A stretch of 8,518 bases of DNA from a bacterium. GTDB taxonomy: Bacteria; Patescibacteriota; Minisyncoccia; Phycocordibacterales; Phycocordibacteraceae. The stretch lies in assembly GCA_021812955.1 (NCBI GenBank), contig JAKAMJ010000026.1, forward strand, positions 1 to 8,518, read 5' to 3'. The first letter of the stretch is position 1. Each line of letters starts with the position of its first letter. The notes under the pieces are model-generated. The model saw nothing but the letters and a program-made list of their open reading frames with translations, was not told the DNA's origin and made no database searches. The translations under genes were made by a program, and so were the position numbers. Of the stretch, positions 5,952 through 8,518 are shown one piece after another.

Positions 5952-6024
5952 GCGCGCGTAGCTCAGTTGGTAGAGCGGTCGTCCTATACACGACTGGTCC
6001 CAGGTTCGAGTCCTGGCGCGCGCA
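5952..6024 (+). tRNA. tRNA, anticodon UAU (Ile, AUA) with C33
   Basis: The cloverleaf is complete. The acceptor GCGCGCG (5952-5958) pairs perfectly with CGCGCGC (6017-6023), with discriminator A 6024. D-arm is GCTC-AGTTGGTA-GAGC. The anticodon stem GTCGT/ACGAC encloses the 7-nt loop CCTATAC (5983-5989). The variable loop is TGGTC. The T-arm is CCAGG-TTCGAGT-CCTGG. By position the anticodon is TAT (5985-5987), which reads AUA, so isoleucine is expected. Position 33, almost always U, is C here. Only CC follows the discriminator, so CCA is completed after transcription. AUA codons occur regularly in ftsH, so a decoder is needed. Isotype is less sure than the tRNA itself. Confidence 0.93.
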
Positions 6025-6027
6025 CCT

Positions 6028-6270
6028 ATGAAAAAAGTATTTGCGGAAATAGGGTTCGGGAATGATACTTTTCTTTCGACTGAATTTGAAGAATGCGAGT
6101 ACGAGTACCGGATTGCGGAATTTGTCCTGCCAAACAGGATAAAGGAATTATATTTTCGCTTCTGGATACTCAGGCGTGTTTTTATCTTGTCCACACAGTA
6201 CGGATTCAAACTCAAAAAGAAGGACAGAAATAAATTGAAACTATTATTCGGAATAGGCGGCGAAACATAA
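6028..6270 (+). CDS. Hypothetical 80-residue protein abutting the tRNA
   Basis: I do not know a function. The product is MKKVFAEIGFGNDTFLSTEFE..., ending GFKLKKKDRNKLKLLFGIGGET. It is rich in aromatic residues and has an acidic first half (EFEECEYEYR), a central 'FRFWILRRVFILS' and a basic C-terminal part, suggesting a small folded nucleic-acid- or protein-binding domain rather than a membrane protein. The only Met is residue 1. ATG 6028 lies 3 nt after the tRNA discriminator; its upstream bases are the tRNA acceptor and T-arm, so no Shine-Dalgarno site or separate -10 box is available. Expression must depend on the tRNA transcript, and cutting at the tRNA 3' end would leave an mRNA beginning almost at the AUG. 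G+C is visibly low. The opposite strand holds only the usual false tRNA-antisense frame. Confidence 0.65.
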   Translation: MKKVFAEIGFGNDTFLSTEFEECEYEYRIAEFVLPNRIKELYFRFWILRRVFILSTQYGFKLKKKDRNKLKLLFGIGGET

Positions 6271-6289
6271 ATTGAAGTCAGACTTCAAT
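6271..6289. repeat. 19-nt palindrome between convergent genes
   Basis: ATTGAAGTC (6271-6279), central A, GACTTCAAT (6281-6289): a perfect 9-bp inverted repeat. It starts right after the stop of the 80-residue gene and lies 9 nt before the recG stop. On minus it is followed by TTATGTTT, so it may help end recG transcripts. The core AAGTCAGACTT is shared with the recG repeat at 7996-8042. Confidence 0.8.
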
Positions 6290-6298
6290 CACGCGCCA

Positions 6299-8488
6299 TT
6301 ACTCCAAATGCATCTCTTTGTCGGAGGTGGCGGCGCGGAGACGGAGGGCGGGGTGATTTTTGAGGCCGGGGTCTTCAGAGACGACGCGCGCCGCTTCGCG
6401 GCGCGCGGCCTCGACGAGCTTGGGGTTCTTGAGCGCCTCCATCGCGATGTCTGAGACGCCCCACTGCCGGCCGCCCGCGAGCTCGCCCGCGCCGCGCAGC
6501 GCTAGGTCGTATTCGGCGAGCTCGAAGCCGTCTTTTGCATTGGCAAACGCTTTCATGCGCTCTTTGGTCGCCGTGCCGTATGACTCGGGGAGCGCGAAGC
6601 AGTACGCCTGATTGTTTGAGCGGATGACGCGCCCGCGGAGCTGGTGAAGCTGGGCGAGCCCGAACCGCTCCGCGCCTTCGATGAGGATGACGGTAGCGTT
6701 GGGGACGTTGACGCCGACTTCGACTACGGACGTGGCCACGAGGATGTCTATGTCGCCTTTCTCGAACCGTCTCATCACGGCCTCCTTGTCGGCCGGCTTC
6801 ATCTTGCTGTGGAGTATGCCGATTGACGCTTCGGGGAACACTTCTCTCTGGAGCCGTGCGGCCTCGGCAGTGACCGACTTCGCCTGGAGCGCGAGCTCTT
6901 TCTGCGGGTCTGGTTCGTCGATGCGCGGGCAGATGACGTATGCCTGGCGGCCCGCAGCGAGCTCGGCGCGCACGCGCTCATAGGCCTCTTCGCGCCTCTC
7001 GTGGCCGAGCACTTCGGTCTTGATCGGCTTGCGGCCGCTCGGCATCTGGTCGAGCAGTGTGAGGTCGAGATCGCCGTAGAGGGTTAGCGCGAGCGTGCGC
7101 GGGATTGGTGTCGCGGTCATCGACAGCAGATGGGGCGCAGTCGCGCTCTTGGTCGATAACTTCTGCCGGTGTGAGACGCCGAAGCGGTGCTGCTCGTCGA
7201 TGATGGCGTAGGCGAAATATCTGAACGCGAGCGACTTCTCGACGAGCGCGTGCGTGCCTATGACGACTGGGATCGTGCCCTCGGCGACACGCTTCTTGAA
7301 CGCGGGCTTCGAGATTTTTGCGGATTCTTCGTAACGAACTTTGGAAGGGAACACGCGGCACTCGCTGCCGGTGATGAGGCCGATTGGGATTGGGTGATCT
7401 TTGAAATAGGAGACGAAGGTGGAGAAATGCTGCTTAGCGAGAATCTCGGTGGGGCACAGATAGGCGACCTGGAGCGTGCCCGCGATGCGGCCCTGGGGGA
7501 GCGACGTGGCGACCAGATACGCGGTCGCCGCCGCGACCGCTGTCTTGCCCGAGCCCACGTCGCCCTCGAGCAGGCGGAGCATCGGGTGCCGCTGCTCGAA
7601 GTCGGACACGATCGTGTCTATGGCATTCTGTTGCGCCGATGTTGCGGGGAACGGGAACGAGCCGATGAAGCCCGCGAGCGCGGCTCGGTCGACGGCCACA
7701 GGCAGCGCATTCTCGGCGAGGTGCTCGCGCCGGCGTTGCTGCATCACCACCTGGAGCGCGAAGATCTCTTCAAAAGCGAATCGCTTTCGTGCGCCTTCGT
7801 AGTCCGCGCGCCGGCGCGGCCTGTGGATGAACACGAGCGCGGCGGCGAGCGATGGCAGCTTGTATCGCGCGAGGATGTCGGCGGGAATCGGGTCCTCGAT
7901 CTGTTCGTGCGCGCCAGCTTCAAACGCTTTCTTCACCGCGTGCGTGAGCCAGAGCGATGACACGCCCTTGCTCTCCGGATAGACAGGATACAGTCTGGAC
8001 AAGTCAGACTTGTCCAGATTTTGGACAAGTCTGACTTGTCCATTGGTGAATAGGGAGGTGTGAATGTCCTCGGGTGCGACGGGTGACTTATCTATCTCCG
8101 GGTTCGCGAGATATATTTTCGCACCTTCGCCAGCGATGCGCCCGCTCACTTTTACCTGCATGCCGTCGTGGAGAGACTTCGCGATGTACGGCTGCGAGAA
8201 CCACGTCATCTTGATTCGGCCTGAAGCGTCTTCGAGCCACGCCTCGGCAATCGGGCGGCGGCTCTTCCAGGTCTTGCGCACATCCGGCTTGCGCACAGTG
8301 CCGTACAAAGTCACTTCTGCGCCGGCGGTTACGCCGGCGATCGTGCCCGTCGGCCCGGCGTTCTCGTAGCGGGCGGGGAAGTGGTACAGCAGGTCGCGTA
8401 TCGTCCGTATGCCGAGCTTCGCGAGCGCCCGCTGCTGCTCCGGTTTTAGTCGTGTAAAATGCCTCTCGACCAGGTCGCCATGGTTCAT
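6299..8488 (-). CDS. recG: ATP-dependent DNA helicase RecG
   Basis: RecG remodels stalled replication forks and Holliday junctions, reversing forks by double-strand translocation. The 729 residues (E. coli 693) comprise an N-terminal region with an OB-type wedge domain (about 50-135), then the helicase. Motifs: Walker A GDVGSGKT 309-316, motif Ia PTEILA, motif II DEQH 431-434 (IIDEQHRFGV), motif III SMTATPIPRT 456-465, VATSVVEVGVNVPNAT, motif VI QLHQLRGRVIRS 613-624, and the translocation (TRG) region GFELAEYDLALRGAGELAGGRQWG 654-677. Motif VI usually reads RGRVGRG; I622 and S624 replace two glycines. An extra segment around 143-165, between wedge and helicase, is partly encoded by a perfect inverted repeat. 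The start at 8488 lies 6 nt after TATACT, consistent with a leaderless mRNA. The gene is divergent from the edge gene at 8511. Confidence 0.97.
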   Translation of the reverse strand: MNHGDLVERHFTRLKPEQQRALAKLGIRTIRDLLYHFPARYENAGPTGTIAGVTAGAEVTLYGTVRKPDVRKTWKSRRPIAEAWLEDASGRIKMTWFSQPYIAKSLHDGMQVKVSGRIAGEGAKIYLANPEIDKSPVAPEDIHTSLFTNGQVRLVQNLDKSDLSRLYPVYPESKGVSSLWLTHAVKKAFEAGAHEQIEDPIPADILARYKLPSLAAALVFIHRPRRRADYEGARKRFAFEEIFALQVVMQQRRREHLAENALPVAVDRAALAGFIGSFPFPATSAQQNAIDTIVSDFEQRHPMLRLLEGDVGSGKTAVAAATAYLVATSLPQGRIAGTLQVAYLCPTEILAKQHFSTFVSYFKDHPIPIGLITGSECRVFPSKVRYEESAKISKPAFKKRVAEGTIPVVIGTHALVEKSLAFRYFAYAIIDEQHRFGVSHRQKLSTKSATAPHLLSMTATPIPRTLALTLYGDLDLTLLDQMPSGRKPIKTEVLGHERREEAYERVRAELAAGRQAYVICPRIDEPDPQKELALQAKSVTAEAARLQREVFPEASIGILHSKMKPADKEAVMRRFEKGDIDILVATSVVEVGVNVPNATVILIEGAERFGLAQLHQLRGRVIRSNNQAYCFALPESYGTATKERMKAFANAKDGFELAEYDLALRGAGELAGGRQWGVSDIAMEALKNPKLVEAARREAARVVSEDPGLKNHPALRLRAATSDKEMHLE
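7996..8042. repeat. Perfect 21-bp inverted repeat inside recG
   Basis: Arms 7996-8016 and 8022-8042 are exact reverse complements around the 5-nt spacer GATTT. Each arm is itself a palindrome, with half-sites TGGACAAGTC and GACTTGTCCA around a single central base (A in the first, T in the second). The repeat is read through in frame as residues about 149-165 of RecG (GQVRLVQNLDKSDLS). Confidence 0.95.
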
Positions 8489-8494
8489 GAGTGT

Positions 8495-8502
8495 AGTATA
8501 CT
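8495..8502. promoter_or_regulatory. Shared palindromic -10 box for recG and the edge gene
   Basis: AGTATACT again gives TATACT on both strands. On minus 6 nt separate it from the recG ATG (8488), with the predicted start falling on the A of AUG. On plus 8 nt separate it from an ATG at 8511. This repeats the smpB/ftsH layout. Confidence 0.6.
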
Positions 8503-8510
8503 GTGATCAT

Positions 8511-8518
8511 ATGACCAC
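8511..8518 (+). CDS. Possible start of a divergent gene (partial, cut by window edge)
   Basis: ATG ACC AC at the end of the window follows a TATACT box by exactly 8 nt, the spacing seen at ftsH, smpB and cfa. Fewer than three codons are visible, so the product cannot be named and the coding status is inferred from context alone. Confidence 0.35.

Noticed and set aside
5898..6215. Open frame on minus across the tRNA, with 'GARARTRTWDQS' and 'GRPLYQLSYAR'
   Set aside because: This peptide string is a well-known artefact of translating the antisense of tRNA genes.
7996..8042. CRISPR-like repeat pair
   Set aside because: There are only two copies, inverted rather than direct, with a 5-nt spacer inside an intact coding frame.

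Overview
The window looks like a compact bacterial chromosome segment, rich in G+C across most of its length. I read it as Patescibacteria (CPR), probably a Parcubacteria-type lineage. That placement is inference. It rests on tight housekeeping genes without long operons, small orphan proteins, a tRNA and a tmRNA that do not encode a full CCA end, and -10 boxes placed almost directly on start codons. UGA is used as a stop (end of cfa), so the code is the standard one and not the UGA-glycine code of Gracilibacteria.

Left part (1-2255): the last codons of typA/bipA run into a hairpin terminator shared with a convergent 95-residue orphan gene on the minus strand. Divergent from that orphan is a cyclopropane-fatty-acid synthase (cfa). 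A 134-residue orphan gene follows, with a strong intrinsic terminator.

Middle part (2272-5200): the trans-translation pair lies together on the minus strand, smpB upstream and ssrA (tmRNA) downstream, separated by a 24-25 bp inverted repeat. The tmRNA can be read in detail: tRNA-like ends, helix 2, first pseudoknot, and a 25-residue tag frame. Divergent from smpB is ftsH, a membrane AAA+ zinc protease. FtsH and SmpB/tmRNA both belong to protein quality control, since tmRNA-tagged peptides are classical protease substrates. One palindrome, AGTATACT, supplies the -10 box for both smpB and ftsH.

Right part (5201-8518): a visibly more AT-rich stretch holds an HTH plus LAGLIDADG-like protein with a palindrome over its promoter, a tRNA whose loop reads anticodon UAU (Ile) with an abnormal C33, and an 80-residue orphan gene that starts 3 nt after the tRNA body. 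Convergent to these is recG, which carries a perfect 21-bp inverted repeat inside its frame. The same palindrome core (AAGTCAGACTT) occurs again between the orphan gene and recG. Beyond recG, a second AGTATACT palindrome lies between recG and a divergent gene that begins at the window edge.

The most notable signals are the recurrent '-10 box, 6-8 nt, ATG' layout, which implies (near-)leaderless mRNAs for cfa, smpB, ftsH, recG and the edge gene; the palindrome family at recG; the unusual tRNA and its abutting reading frame; and a missing bicarbonate-site cysteine in Cfa.
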